The notes under the pieces: generated by a model | Seen by the model: only the letters and a program-made list of their open reading frames with translations | Database searches by the model: none | Told to the model about the DNA's origin: nothing | Assembly (NCBI RefSeq): GCF_016722765.1 | Contig: NZ_JAEQND010000014.1 | Coordinates: 98,171-162,170 of the forward strand | Direction of reading: 5' to 3' | DNA from: Ramlibacter alkalitolerans | GTDB lineage: Bacteria; Pseudomonadota; Gammaproteobacteria; Burkholderiales; Burkholderiaceae_C | Length of the DNA stretch: 64,000 nt | Shown: piece by piece, positions 54,139 through 62,714 of the stretch | Layout: each line of letters opens with the position of its first letter | Position numbering within the stretch: position 1 is the stretch's first letter | Program-made: the position numbers and the translations under genes

Positions 54139-54903
54139 GTGTCCGCGACCGCCGCGCCGCTGCTCGACGTCCGGGCCGTCAGCATCCATTTCGGCGCGCT
54201 GAGGGCCGTGGACGCCGTGTCGCTGCGACTGGCGGCCGGCGAACGCGTCGCCATCCTCGGGCCCAACGGCGCGGGCAAGACCACGCTGTTCAATGCCATC
54301 ACCGGCACGATCCGCGCCACCCGCGGCCAGGTGCTGTTCGAGGGCGCCGACATCACGCGCGCGCCACCCAACGCGCGCGCACACCGCGGCATCGCCCGCA
54401 CCTTCCAGATCACCAACCTGTTCTTCGGGCTGAGCGTCGAGGAAAACCTCCTGCTGGCGCTGCGCGGGCTGCTGCGAAGCCGCTTCGCCGTCTGGCGCGA
54501 CGGCCGCGCGCTGGGCGCCGAGCACGAGGTGGTGGACTCCGCGCTGGAACGATGCCACCTGCACACCAAGCGCCATTTGCTCGTGAGGGAGCTGTCGTAT
54601 GGCGAGCAGCGCCAGCTGGAACTGGCGATGTCGCTGACCAGCTCGCCGCGGCTGCTGCTGCTGGACGAACCGGCGGCGGGCCTGTCCCCGGCCGAGCGGG
54701 TGGTGATGGCGCAGGTGATTCGCGGGCTGCAGGGCAGCGTGGCGCTGGTGCTGATCGAGCACGACATCGACCTGGCGCTGGGCATGGTGGACCGCGTCGT
54801 GTGCATGGCGCAAGGCGCGGTGCTGGTCGAAGGCAAGCCGGACGAGATCCGGGGCAACGAGAAGGTGCAGGAGATCTATCTTGGGCGGCGGCGCCGTGCT
54901 TGA
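54139..54903 (+). CDS. ABC transporter ATP-binding protein, LivG family (254 aa)
   Basis: The energising subunit has Walker A GPNGAGKTT, the family's Q-loop region RTFQITNLF, signature LSYGEQRQLE and Walker B LLLLDEPAAGLSP. The conserved His is in IEHDIDL. GTG 54139 follows GAGGCACC. It overlaps the start of the second ATPase gene by 23 bases. Confidence 0.94.
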   Translation: MSATAAPLLDVRAVSIHFGALRAVDAVSLRLAAGERVAILGPNGAGKTTLFNAITGTIRATRGQVLFEGADITRAPPNARAHRGIARTFQITNLFFGLSVEENLLLALRGLLRSRFAVWRDGRALGAEHEVVDSALERCHLHTKRHLLVRELSYGEQRQLELAMSLTSSPRLLLLDEPAAGLSPAERVVMAQVIRGLQGSVALVLIEHDIDLALGMVDRVVCMAQGAVLVEGKPDEIRGNEKVQEIYLGRRRRA

Positions 54904-55597
54904 CATCCAGGAACTGTCGGCGGCGTACGGCCAGGCCCGCGTCCTGCACGCGGTGTCGATGCAGGTGCGCCCGGGCGAGATCGTCGCCCTGCTGGGGCGC
55001 AACGGGATGGGCAAGACTTCGCTGGTGCGCTCGGTGATGGGCCTGGGAACGCCGCGCGTGCAGGCCGGCACGGTCCGCATGGAGGGGCGCGACCTGGTGG
55101 GCCTGCCTGCGCACCGCATCGCCAGGCAGCGCATCGGCTATGTCCCGCAGGGCCGGCGGGTGTTCCAGTCGCTGACCGTGCTGGAACACCTGGAGATGCT
55201 GGCTCGGGGCCAGCCGGGGGCATGGAGCGTGTCCCGGGTGTTCCAGGCCTTCCCGCGGCTGCAGGAACGCCAGGGCCACCGCGGCAGCCAGCTTTCCGGC
55301 GGCGAGCGACAGATGCTCGCCATCGGGCGGGCGCTGATGACCGGTCCGCGCATCCTGCTGATGGACGAACCCACGGAAGGCCTGGCACCGGTGATGGTCG
55401 AGGCGGTCGAAGCCATCCTGCGCAGCTTGCGCGAAGAGGGATTGGGCATCCTGCTGGTGGAGCAGAACCTGTACAGCGCCCTGTCCGTGGCGGACCGGGT
55501 CATCCTGCTGGAGACGGGGCAGGTGGTCTGGAACGGGACGCCGGCCGAACTGGAGGCGCAGCAGGACCTGCTGGAGCGCTACCTCGGGGTGCACTGA
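54881..55597 (+). CDS. ABC transporter ATP-binding protein, LivF family (238 aa)
   Basis: The second ATPase subunit has Walker A GRNGMGKTS, Q-loop YVPQGRRVF (diagnostic for LivF), signature LSGGERQ, Walker B ILLMDEPTEGLAP and VEQNLYSAL. TTG 54881 is favoured because AGGAG lies 7 bases before it; GTG 54896 is the alternative. It ends the operon that begins at 47067; convergent sdhB-like coding starts 100 bases on. Confidence 0.93.
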   Translation: MGGGAVLDIQELSAAYGQARVLHAVSMQVRPGEIVALLGRNGMGKTSLVRSVMGLGTPRVQAGTVRMEGRDLVGLPAHRIARQRIGYVPQGRRVFQSLTVLEHLEMLARGQPGAWSVSRVFQAFPRLQERQGHRGSQLSGGERQMLAIGRALMTGPRILLMDEPTEGLAPVMVEAVEAILRSLREEGLGILLVEQNLYSALSVADRVILLETGQVVWNGTPAELEAQQDLLERYLGVH

Positions 55598-55700
55598 GCA
55601 CGCGAGGCTTGGCACGCGAAATCGAAACGATCCCCTCTCCTCGCGCGGCGGCGCCAGCGTGGCGTGGCATTTGCCAATGCGGTGCGGTTGTCAAGACGCC

Positions 55701-56432
55701 TCAGACGGTCCGGCGCGTCATCATCTCCCGGATCTTGCCGATCGCCATCGCAGGGTTCAGTCCCTTCGGGCACACGTTGGTGCAATTCATGATCGTCCGG
55801 CAGCGGTACAGCCGATAAGGGTCCTGCAGGTTGTCCAGGCGCTCCTCGCTTGCGTGATCGCGGCTGTCGGCCAGGAAGCGGTAGGCCCACAGCAGGCCTG
55901 CCGGTCCGACGAACTTGTCCGGGTTCCACCAGAAACTCGGACACTGCGTACTGCAGCAAGCGCAGAGGATGCACTCGTACAGGCCATCGAGTTCGTCGCG
56001 GGCCTCGATGCTTTGCAGGCGCTCCTTTTCGGGCGGCGGCTCGTCGTTGACCAGGTACGGCTTGATCGAGTGGTATTGCCGGAAGAATTGCGTCATGTCG
56101 ACGATCAGATCGCGAATCACGGGCAGGCCGGGCAGCGGCTTCAGCACGATCGGGTCCGGCAGGGTGCGCAGGTTGGTGAGGCATGCGAGGCCGTTCCAGC
56201 CGTTGATGTTCATGCCGTCGGAACCGCAGATCCCTTCGCGGCAGGAGCGCCGGAACGCGATGGTCGGATCCAGCGCCTTGAGCTTGATGAGCCCGTCCAG
56301 CAGCATGCGCTCGTCGCCGCTCAGCGGCACGTCGAACGTCTGCATGTGCGGTCGATCATCGCTCTCCGGATCGTACCGGTAGACGCTGAAGCGCCGGATG
56401 CGTGGACCGGTCGGCGCAGCTGAAGCGGTCAT
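55701..56432 (-). CDS. Succinate dehydrogenase/fumarate reductase-type iron-sulfur protein (243 aa)
   Basis: An SdhB-like electron-transfer subunit. The 2Fe-2S site has Cys64, Cys69, Asp72 and Cys84 (SCREGICGSDG); Asp in the third position is normal for SdhB. The C-terminal clusters are carried by CILCACCSTQCP and CTNVCPKGLNP. AGGAGG lies 5 bases before ATG 56432. No flavoprotein (sdhA) or anchor (sdhC/D) is adjacent, so it is an orphan. It may be a paralogue or pair with genes elsewhere. Confidence 0.92.
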   Translation of the reverse strand: MTASAAPTGPRIRRFSVYRYDPESDDRPHMQTFDVPLSGDERMLLDGLIKLKALDPTIAFRRSCREGICGSDGMNINGWNGLACLTNLRTLPDPIVLKPLPGLPVIRDLIVDMTQFFRQYHSIKPYLVNDEPPPEKERLQSIEARDELDGLYECILCACCSTQCPSFWWNPDKFVGPAGLLWAYRFLADSRDHASEERLDNLQDPYRLYRCRTIMNCTNVCPKGLNPAMAIGKIREMMTRRTV

Positions 56433-56620
56433 TCGATCCTCCTGTGCGGAGGCCGCCAGTGTACCGAGCGTCGGAAGGTCAAGTCTGGGGACGCCGCGAC
56501 GGACTCTGCGGCTGTTGAAGGATGTCATTCAGGCATCCGGCAGCGTTCCGGCAAGACCCCTCGCGGCGAATGGCCGGTGCTTGCCTAATAATCGCAGCCC
56601 GTTCACTCCAGGGGCACCTC

Positions 56621-57307
56621 ATGCATCGAATCCCTTCAGCGAAGAGCATGGCGCAGGCGGTGGTGCTCGCGGGAGGAACCGCCGCCCTGGTCGCGGCGCT
56701 TGCAGCCACCCCGATGGGGCACATCCGCGGGACCATCGTCTCCGCGACGGCCGACCAGGTGACGGTGCGGACCAGCGAAGGAACCGAGAGCGTCGCCATC
56801 GACTCGACCACGCGCATCGCCGGCGTCGTGCCGAGCAGCCGTGACCAGATCAAGGCCGGCACCTTCGTCGGCATTGCGAACCTTCCCGGCAAGGCTGCGT
56901 CCACGGCGATGGAAGTAGTCGTCTTCCCGGATTCGATGAAGGGCACGGGCCTCGGCGACTACCCATGGGACCTGGCACCGAAGTCTGCCTCCGCGGGCGG
57001 CAAGGCATCGGCCATGACGAACGGGACGGTGACCACGGCTGCGGCCGGGGCCGCGAAGAGTTCCGCGATGACGAACGGCACGGTGAAAAGCGCTTCCAAG
57101 TCGGGCAGCCTGATGCTGGCGGTGGACTACGGCAAGGGCGAGAAGAAGATCCAGGTCCCGGCCGGCGTGCCCGTCGTCGGCATCGTGCCCGGGGACGCCA
57201 GCAAGCTGGTGGCCGGTGCGCACGTGTTCGTCGCGACGAAGAAGGACGCGCCGAAGACCGCAGGGTTCATCGCCGTCGGCATCGACGGAGCCGTCCCGCC
57301 CATGTGA
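56621..57307 (+). CDS. DUF5666-like exported protein (228 aa)
   Basis: The N-terminus has a hydrophobic stretch (AVVLAGGTAALVAALAA) after a basic start, a signal peptide or membrane anchor. The body begins MGHIRGTIVSATADQVTVRT and alternates short strands, as in DUF5666 (RNA-binding-like beta barrel) proteins. Two nearly identical segments SAMTNGTV sit in the middle, a small internal repeat. It is followed after 18 bases by a cytochrome b gene and may belong with that redox pair. Function unknown. Confidence 0.6.
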   Translation: MHRIPSAKSMAQAVVLAGGTAALVAALAATPMGHIRGTIVSATADQVTVRTSEGTESVAIDSTTRIAGVVPSSRDQIKAGTFVGIANLPGKAASTAMEVVVFPDSMKGTGLGDYPWDLAPKSASAGGKASAMTNGTVTTAAAGAAKSSAMTNGTVKSASKSGSLMLAVDYGKGEKKIQVPAGVPVVGIVPGDASKLVAGAHVFVATKKDAPKTAGFIAVGIDGAVPPM

Positions 57308-57325
57308 GGGGCCGGGCCTCGCTGC

Positions 57326-58117
57326 ATGGGCGAACTGATCTACCGGCACCGGCTGCCGGTGCGCATCCTGCATTGGGTGAACGTGGTCTGCCTCGTCATC
57401 CTGCTCATGAGCGGGCTGCAGATCTTCAACGCCCATCCTGCCCTCTACTGGAGCGAGGATTCGCGCGCGAGCACCAGGGTGCTGGAGATCACCCAGAAGC
57501 AGGTGGACGGGCAATCGCGCGGCGTCACGCGCGTCGGCCCGTTCGAGTTCGACACGGACGGCGTCCTGGGCAACTCGCGCGGCGCGGAGGGCATGCAGCC
57601 GCGGGCCTTCCCGGCTTGGATCACCATTCCCGGACCGCAGTGGCTGGCCATGGGCCGCCTGTGGCACTTCTTCTTCGCCTGGCTGTTCGTCGCCAATGGC
57701 CTGGCGTACATCCTCTGGACGCTGTTCAGCGGGCACCTGCGCCAGGACCTGCTTCCCACCCGCAGCGAGTGGCACGGCATCGGCCGCTCGCTGCGCGACC
57801 ACCTCCTGCTGCGCCACCCTCGCGGAGAGGAAGCACGGCGCTACAACGTGCTGCAGAACATCGCCTACCTCGGCATCGTGTTCGGCGTGCTGCCCTTGCT
57901 CGTTCTCGGTGGCTGGGCGATGTCGCCGATGATGGATGCCTTCGTGCCGGGCTGGGTGGACTGGCTGGGTGGGCGGCAGGCCGCGCGCACGCTGCACTTC
58001 ATCGCTGCGATGCTGCTGGTCGCCTTCGTTGCGGTGCATCTCTTCGAAGTCGTGGTCACCGGGCTGGTGAACAACCTGCGCTCGATGATCACCGGCCACT
58101 GGAGGCTGCCGGAATGA
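57326..58117 (+). CDS. Cytochrome b/b6-type membrane subunit (263 aa)
   Basis: A di-heme cytochrome b of the Ni/Fe-hydrogenase/thiosulfate reductase group. It has RHRLPVRILHWVNVVCLVILLMSG with a His ligand in the first helix, WHFFFAWLFVANGLAYIL, LLVLGGWAMSP and RTLHFIAAMLLVAFVAVHLFEVV with two further His. It overlaps the molybdoenzyme gene by 4 bases, so it very likely passes electrons to or from that enzyme, like the YedZ/MsrQ heme protein does for YedY/MsrP. Confidence 0.9.
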   Translation: MGELIYRHRLPVRILHWVNVVCLVILLMSGLQIFNAHPALYWSEDSRASTRVLEITQKQVDGQSRGVTRVGPFEFDTDGVLGNSRGAEGMQPRAFPAWITIPGPQWLAMGRLWHFFFAWLFVANGLAYILWTLFSGHLRQDLLPTRSEWHGIGRSLRDHLLLRHPRGEEARRYNVLQNIAYLGIVFGVLPLLVLGGWAMSPMMDAFVPGWVDWLGGRQAARTLHFIAAMLLVAFVAVHLFEVVVTGLVNNLRSMITGHWRLPE

Positions 58118-58908
58118 AGAACCCCAGGCCCTTCCTCGAGCAGCGCCGCGAACGCCGCGGCTTGCTGCGCGCCGGGCTCGCGGCCGCCGCGGCATCGAGC
58201 GGGCTGGCGGGCTGCGATGCGTTGAGCAGCAACGAGACCGCCGTCGCCGTGCTGCGCAGCGCGGAGCGCTTGTCCTATGGCGCGCAGCGGGCGCTCGGCC
58301 GGCGCGCCATGGCGCAGGAATTCTCGCCCGCCGACATCGCCCCGGTATTCCGCCCCAACGGAACCACCATGCCGCTGGGAGACGGCTACGCGGCGATGCT
58401 CGCCAACGGCTTCGCCGACTGGCGGCTGACCATCGACGGGCTGGTGGCGAAACCGCTGGAACTCTCGCTCGCGCAATTGCAGGCCATGCCCACCCGCACG
58501 CAGGTCACCCGGCACGATTGCGTGGAGGGCTGGAGCTGCATCGGCCAATGGAAGGGCGTGCGCCTGTCGCATGTGCTGAACCTGGCGCAGCTGAAGCCCG
58601 GCGCGAAGTACGTGGTCTTCCACTGCCTCGACCAGATGGAGGAAGACGACGAGCGCTCGCTCTACTACGGAAGCGTGGACCTCGACGACGCGTTCCACGA
58701 ACAGACGCTCCTGGCGTGGGAGCTCAATGGCAAGCCGTTGCCGGTGGAGAACGGTGCGCCGCTGCGCGCCAGGATCGAAAGGCAGCTGGGCTACAAGCAG
58801 CCCAAGTACCTGCGGCGGGTGCAGGTGGTCGCGGGCTTCGGCGACATCGGTGCGGGCAAGGGCGGGTATTGGGAAGACCGAGGGTACAACTGGTACGGCG
58901 GCATCTAG
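58114..58908 (+). CDS. YedY-like molybdopterin-dependent oxidoreductase (264 aa)
   Basis: A sulfite-oxidase-fold molybdoenzyme. The N-terminus RRERRGLLRAGLAAAAASS followed by LAGC reads as a Tat signal ending in a possible lipobox, so it may be exported folded and lipid-anchored. The Mo-ligating Cys is in RHDCVEGWSC, followed by VRLSHVLNLA, YYGSVDLDDA, WELNGKPLP and a C-terminal KYLRRVQVV. It is shorter than YedY/MsrP. The substrate is unknown; the coupled cytochrome b supplies the redox partner. Confidence 0.9.
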   Translation: MKNPRPFLEQRRERRGLLRAGLAAAAASSGLAGCDALSSNETAVAVLRSAERLSYGAQRALGRRAMAQEFSPADIAPVFRPNGTTMPLGDGYAAMLANGFADWRLTIDGLVAKPLELSLAQLQAMPTRTQVTRHDCVEGWSCIGQWKGVRLSHVLNLAQLKPGAKYVVFHCLDQMEEDDERSLYYGSVDLDDAFHEQTLLAWELNGKPLPVENGAPLRARIERQLGYKQPKYLRRVQVVAGFGDIGAGKGGYWEDRGYNWYGGI

Positions 58909-59647
58909 GCAATGCCCACGGTCCGCACAAGGCCGGCAGCGATCAGCACGAGGCCGAGGGCGCGTCCGAGCATCTCGCCTCGCGGGGCCGCCTTCTCGAT
59001 GGCCACCGCCAGGGACAGCGCGGTGATCCAGGCGATGTTCATCACGCCACCCACGAACAGCAGCAGCATCAACGCCCAGCAGCAGCCGGTGCACACGATG
59101 CCATGACGAACGCCCATGGCGAACGCACCGGCAGTGCCCGGCCTCCATCGGCGATCACGAATCCGAGCGGTGAACGGCATTGCGCCAGGCACATCCGCTT
59201 CAAGGGCGAAAACTGGTAGGCGCCGGCGATGACGAGCAAGCTGGCGCTGAGCGTCATCGACTGGCTGACGATCATCGGGTCGACCCAGTCGAGCCTTTGC
59301 AGGACCCACTGCAGGACGGTGGCCGCGGCCCCGTAGACACTCCACACGAGGAGGTAGGCCGCGACGAAGGCCCGGGCGCGCCCGACGGCCGCCTGCTGCA
59401 CGTTCACGCGCACGAAGGTGAGCACCATCGGCAGCGCCGACGGCAGCATCATGGTGGCCATCATGATCGTCCACATCGCGAACAGTGCCGCGACGTTCGC
59501 CGTGGACCAGTCCGAATCGCCCGGCATCGTGAGTTGCACGACCGGGTTTCCCATGTCCACCACCATCCAGGCGAGCAGCCCCCAGCCGGCCAGGCTCAGG
59601 CCCACGACGAGGCCGGCACCGGCAGTCCTGGAAGCTTCCTTGCGCAT
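58905..59647 (-). pseudogene. DUF2182 membrane protein, frameshifted
   Basis: The first frame (from ATG 59647) gives AGLVVGLSLAGWGLLAWMVV, FAMWTIMMATMMLPSALPM and YQFSPLKRMCLAQCRSPLGF, all DUF2182 landmarks. The second frame continues RWRPGTAGAFAMGVRHGIVC, GCCWALMLLLFVGGVMN and IEKAAPRGEMLGRALG. They join near 59140-59155, where a shift of one base is needed. Both halves are well conserved, so the lesion is recent or a sequencing error. DUF2182 proteins are multipass membrane proteins with metal-like MCLxxC/GCCW motifs. The stop overlaps the convergent molybdoenzyme stop. Confidence 0.8.
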
Positions 59648-59754
59648 GGGAAGTGAACGATCCGCGGGCAGCGGGCGCATGTCAACTGCGCCTTGAAATC
59701 CATGCCTCGCAGGACTATCCTGCCGTCTCGCCGACATCCTCAGGAGGGTTCGCC

Positions 59755-60360
59755 ATGGCCTGGCAGATCCGGGGTGAATACATGGAGACGTGCAACTGCG
59801 CGTTCCTCTGTCCCTGCATCGTGACGAACCTGCAGGGCCAACCCACCGAGGGAGACTGCAAGGCCGCCCTCGCCATGCACATCGACGAGGGCAGCATGGA
59901 TGGCGTGTCGCTCGATGGCGTCGACTTCATCGCCATCCTCCAGTCCAAGGGGCCCATGGGTGCGGGCGACATGACGGTCGGCCTGGTCGTCGATGCCGCG
60001 GCGAGCGATGCGCAGGTCCAAGCCATCACCGCCATTGCGAGCGGAGCGGCTGGCGGTCCCTTGGCCATGATGGCGCCCCTGGTCGGCCGGTTCGCCGGCG
60101 TCGAGCGGGCGAGCGTCTCCATCCGCGGCGAAGGCGGGAAGTGGAGCGCCCGGGCCGGCGAACTCATCGACCAGGCGTGCGAAGGCGTCCTGAACATGGA
60201 AGGCCGGCCGCTCGTGCTGGACAACGCGTCCCACCCGGTCAGTTCGCGCATCGCGCTGGCCAGGGCGGCGCGCAGCATGTTCAAGGTCTTCGGCATCGAG
60301 TGGAAGGACGAGACCGGAACGCGCAACGCGCACTACGCGCCGTTCTCATGGGCGGGATAG
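59755..60360 (+). CDS. DUF1326 protein (201 aa)
   Basis: This soluble protein has MAWQIRGEYMETCNCAFLCPCI at the N-terminus, where three Cys make the typical DUF1326 metal-binding-like motif, then the long beta/alpha body ending NAHYAPFSW. CAGGAGG precedes ATG 59755. DUF1326 genes regularly occur next to DUF2182 genes, as here (divergent, about 100 bases apart), suggesting a joint role in metal handling that has not been defined. Confidence 0.9.
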   Translation: MAWQIRGEYMETCNCAFLCPCIVTNLQGQPTEGDCKAALAMHIDEGSMDGVSLDGVDFIAILQSKGPMGAGDMTVGLVVDAAASDAQVQAITAIASGAAGGPLAMMAPLVGRFAGVERASVSIRGEGGKWSARAGELIDQACEGVLNMEGRPLVLDNASHPVSSRIALARAARSMFKVFGIEWKDETGTRNAHYAPFSWAG

Positions 60361-60460
60361 GCACGTCTGCATCACGCGCCCCTGCGCCCGTGCATCCACT
60401 GCGGCGCGTGCCGGTTCATGTGAGGGGAAGTGCGCTCGCGTAACAGAGTCTTTCTACGGC

Positions 60461-60742
60461 TCACCGGCTCCGCATCCGCTTCCGCTCTGCCGGACCGCTG
60501 CGGCAACATTCCATGCATTCACACGTGCCATCGGGCAGGATGCCGCTCGCGCGGCTGATGCCGACGCGCCCGACGGCCAGCAGGCCTTTGTCGAGCGCAA
60601 GTTCGAAGAAGCCCCAGGCGTGCGCTCCATTGGCGCGCAGGCGCATGCCGGCCTCGTATTCCACGTGCCGCGCTTCCTGCTGGAAATGGTGCGGCAGCAG
60701 GAACATCCCCTGCGACCAGAGCACGCGGCTGTTCAAACTCAT
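60461..60742 (-). pseudogene. tssK: Truncated tssK (T6SS baseplate) gene
   Basis: The frame from ATG 60742 encodes SRVLWSQGMFLLPHHFQQ, the unmistakable TssK start, and GAHAWGFFELALD, then loses similarity after ASGILPDGT and ends after 93 codons; normal TssK has about 440 residues. The rest of the T6SS cluster is missing. It overlaps tssJ by 4 bases, the usual tssJ-tssK arrangement. Confidence 0.85.
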
Positions 60743-61209
60743 TTCGACGCGGCCATGGCCGCCTCCACCGAAAGCTGGTCCGCCTTGATCACGAGCGTGT
60801 GCATCCGCCCGGGCTGCACCGCGACGATGCTGCGCCAGCGCGCGTGCTCCACGTCGCGGAAGGCCGCCACCACGCCGAGGAAGCGCGTCTCCTGCGCCAG
60901 GGTCTTGGCGAACTTCTTCGATTCGCCGGGCGCGAGCACGAATTCCTCCTTCGCCAGCAGGTCGGCGCCGAGCTCCGCCTTGTCGCGCTGGTAGAGCGAC
61001 ATGAAGTCGGCGCTGTTGAAGGCCGCGGCCGTCTTGAGCTCGTACACGCGCAGCAGCAGGGGCGAGGGCCGCTGGCTGGTGCTCGGGTTGACCTGCTCGG
61101 AGGCCTGCAGCGTGCCGGCCACCTGCGTCGGCTTGGGCGCGCTGGCGCAGGCCACCAGCGCCAGCGCCACGAGCACCGCGGCCGCGTGCGAGGGAGCGAG
61201 GATCTTCAC
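60739..61209 (-). CDS. tssJ: TssJ, type VI secretion lipoprotein (156 aa)
   Basis: An outer-membrane lipoprotein that anchors TssM in T6SS. The signal peptide ends in the lipobox LVACAS, followed by a beta-rich body with SPLLLRVYELKTAAAFNSADF, LYQRDKAELGADL and FVLAPGESKK, all typical TssJ positions. Length is normal. Because its partner genes are absent nearby and tssK is truncated, it is probably a leftover with no secretion function unless a second cluster exists. Confidence 0.9.
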   Translation of the reverse strand: MKILAPSHAAAVLVALALVACASAPKPTQVAGTLQASEQVNPSTSQRPSPLLLRVYELKTAAAFNSADFMSLYQRDKAELGADLLAKEEFVLAPGESKKFAKTLAQETRFLGVVAAFRDVEHARWRSIVAVQPGRMHTLVIKADQLSVEAAMAASK

Positions 61210-61351
61210 GTGCGGTTCTCCCGTTGCCTGCGGGCAGGATAGTCACTGGCCGGCCGTGCGCCTCGTGACTTAGGTAATCGGCGCGGCGTTCCCCCTCGTC
61301 GCGGCAGGGGCGCGCGAGCTCGTGCGCGCGCTGCGCACCTAAACTGCGTGG

Positions 61352-62659
61352 ATGGACGCTGCACCGTGGCTGGCCTGGTCTTGCGCGGCATTGGCCTGCT
61401 GCGCGCTGCCCGCGTCTGCGCAGGAGGAGGCGGCGCCGCTGGGCGCCTGCGTCGCCGCGCTGCGCAAGGAACTGCCGGCCCACCGCGATGTCTCGCCGCA
61501 GACCTTCGACAGCTACACCCGCGAGGCCGAGGACCTGCGGCCGGTGATCGAGAACGCGACGCGGGCCCAGCCCGAATTCCAGATCCCGATCTGGGATTAC
61601 CTGGCCCGCCGCGTCGACGCGCAGCGCATCGACGACGGCCGCGCGCTGCTGCAGCAGGAGACGACGGCGCTCGAGGCCATCGCGCAGCGCCACGGCGTGG
61701 AGCCGGCCGTGGCCGTGGCGGTGTTCGGCATCGAGACGGACTACGGGCGCGTGGCCGGCCGGTATCCGGTGGTGTCGGCCACGCTGAGCCGCGCCTGCCT
61801 CAACCTCGGCAGCCGCGAGCGCAAGCAGCACTTCTTCGACGCGCTGTGGCTGCTGCAGCAGGGCGTGGTGCGGGCCGAGGACTTCACCGGTTCCTGGGCC
61901 GGCGCCTTCGGCATGACGCAGTTCATGCCTGGCACCTTCCGGCAGCACATGGCGGACGGCGACGGATCGGGCACGGCGGACATCGTGCACAGCGTGCCCG
62001 ATGCCCTCGCCACCACGGCACGCTACCTGCGCAGCATGGGCTGGACGGCGGGGCGGCGCTGGGGCGTGGAGGTTCGCGTGCCCCCCGGCCTCGCGGCCTT
62101 CAATGCGCAGGAGGGCGACCATGCCTGCCTCGCGCAGGCGAAGCCGGCCGGCAGGTGCCGCAGCGCGCGCGCGTGGAGCGAAGCGGGCGTGACCCGCGCG
62201 GACGGCTCGCCGCTGGTGCAGCCCGATCCGAGTGCCGGCCTGTCCGATGCGGAAACCGTGTCGGCCCTGATCCTGCCCGCCGGCGCGCAGGGGCCGGCGT
62301 GGCTGGTCACGCCGAACTACCAGGCCATCTGGCGCTACAACCGCGCCGACACCTACGCGCTGGCCATCGGCCTGCTGTCCGATGCCTTGCGCGGCTTGCC
62401 GCCGCAGCAGGCCGCGTGGCCGACCGACGACCCGGGGCTGGCGCGCATCGCGTTCCGCGAGCTGCAGCAACTGCTGCTGGACCGCGGCCATTGCGAGGTG
62501 CGGGTGGATGGTTCCGAAGGGCCGCGCACGGGCGCCGCCATCCGCGCCGAGGAAGCCAGGCTCGGCTGGCCGGAGACCGGCCGCGCCGGCAGCAAGCTGC
62601 TGGCCGCCTTGCGCGGGGAGCGGCCGGAGCCGGTCGCCTGCGTCAGCGCCGAACGCTGA
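61352..62659 (+). CDS. Lytic murein transglycosylase, MltB family (435 aa)
   Basis: A periplasmic peptidoglycan lyase. After a signal peptide (LACCALPASAQ) come the MltB-type domain with the catalytic Glu in FGIETDYGRV, GSWAGAFGMTQFMPGTF, and AIWRYNRADTYALAIGLLSD. The C-terminal 75 residues form a peptidoglycan-binding-like domain (FRELQQLLLDRGHCEVRVDG ... TGAAIRAEEARLG). Start ATG 61352 gives a complete signal sequence. It reads away from tssJ and seems independent of it. Confidence 0.92.
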   Translation: MDAAPWLAWSCAALACCALPASAQEEAAPLGACVAALRKELPAHRDVSPQTFDSYTREAEDLRPVIENATRAQPEFQIPIWDYLARRVDAQRIDDGRALLQQETTALEAIAQRHGVEPAVAVAVFGIETDYGRVAGRYPVVSATLSRACLNLGSRERKQHFFDALWLLQQGVVRAEDFTGSWAGAFGMTQFMPGTFRQHMADGDGSGTADIVHSVPDALATTARYLRSMGWTAGRRWGVEVRVPPGLAAFNAQEGDHACLAQAKPAGRCRSARAWSEAGVTRADGSPLVQPDPSAGLSDAETVSALILPAGAQGPAWLVTPNYQAIWRYNRADTYALAIGLLSDALRGLPPQQAAWPTDDPGLARIAFRELQQLLLDRGHCEVRVDGSEGPRTGAAIRAEEARLGWPETGRAGSKLLAALRGERPEPVACVSAER

Positions 62660-62714
62660 GCGCGGGCTTGCCGCTCTCCGGGCAGCGCGGCGCCCGCGCG
62701 CGGGGCGCGACGAT

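Noticed and set aside
52843..55134. Minus-strand frame of 763 codons opposite the binding-protein and ATPase genes
   Set aside because: The plus strand encodes intact LivK, LivG and LivF; the antisense frame has no family features.
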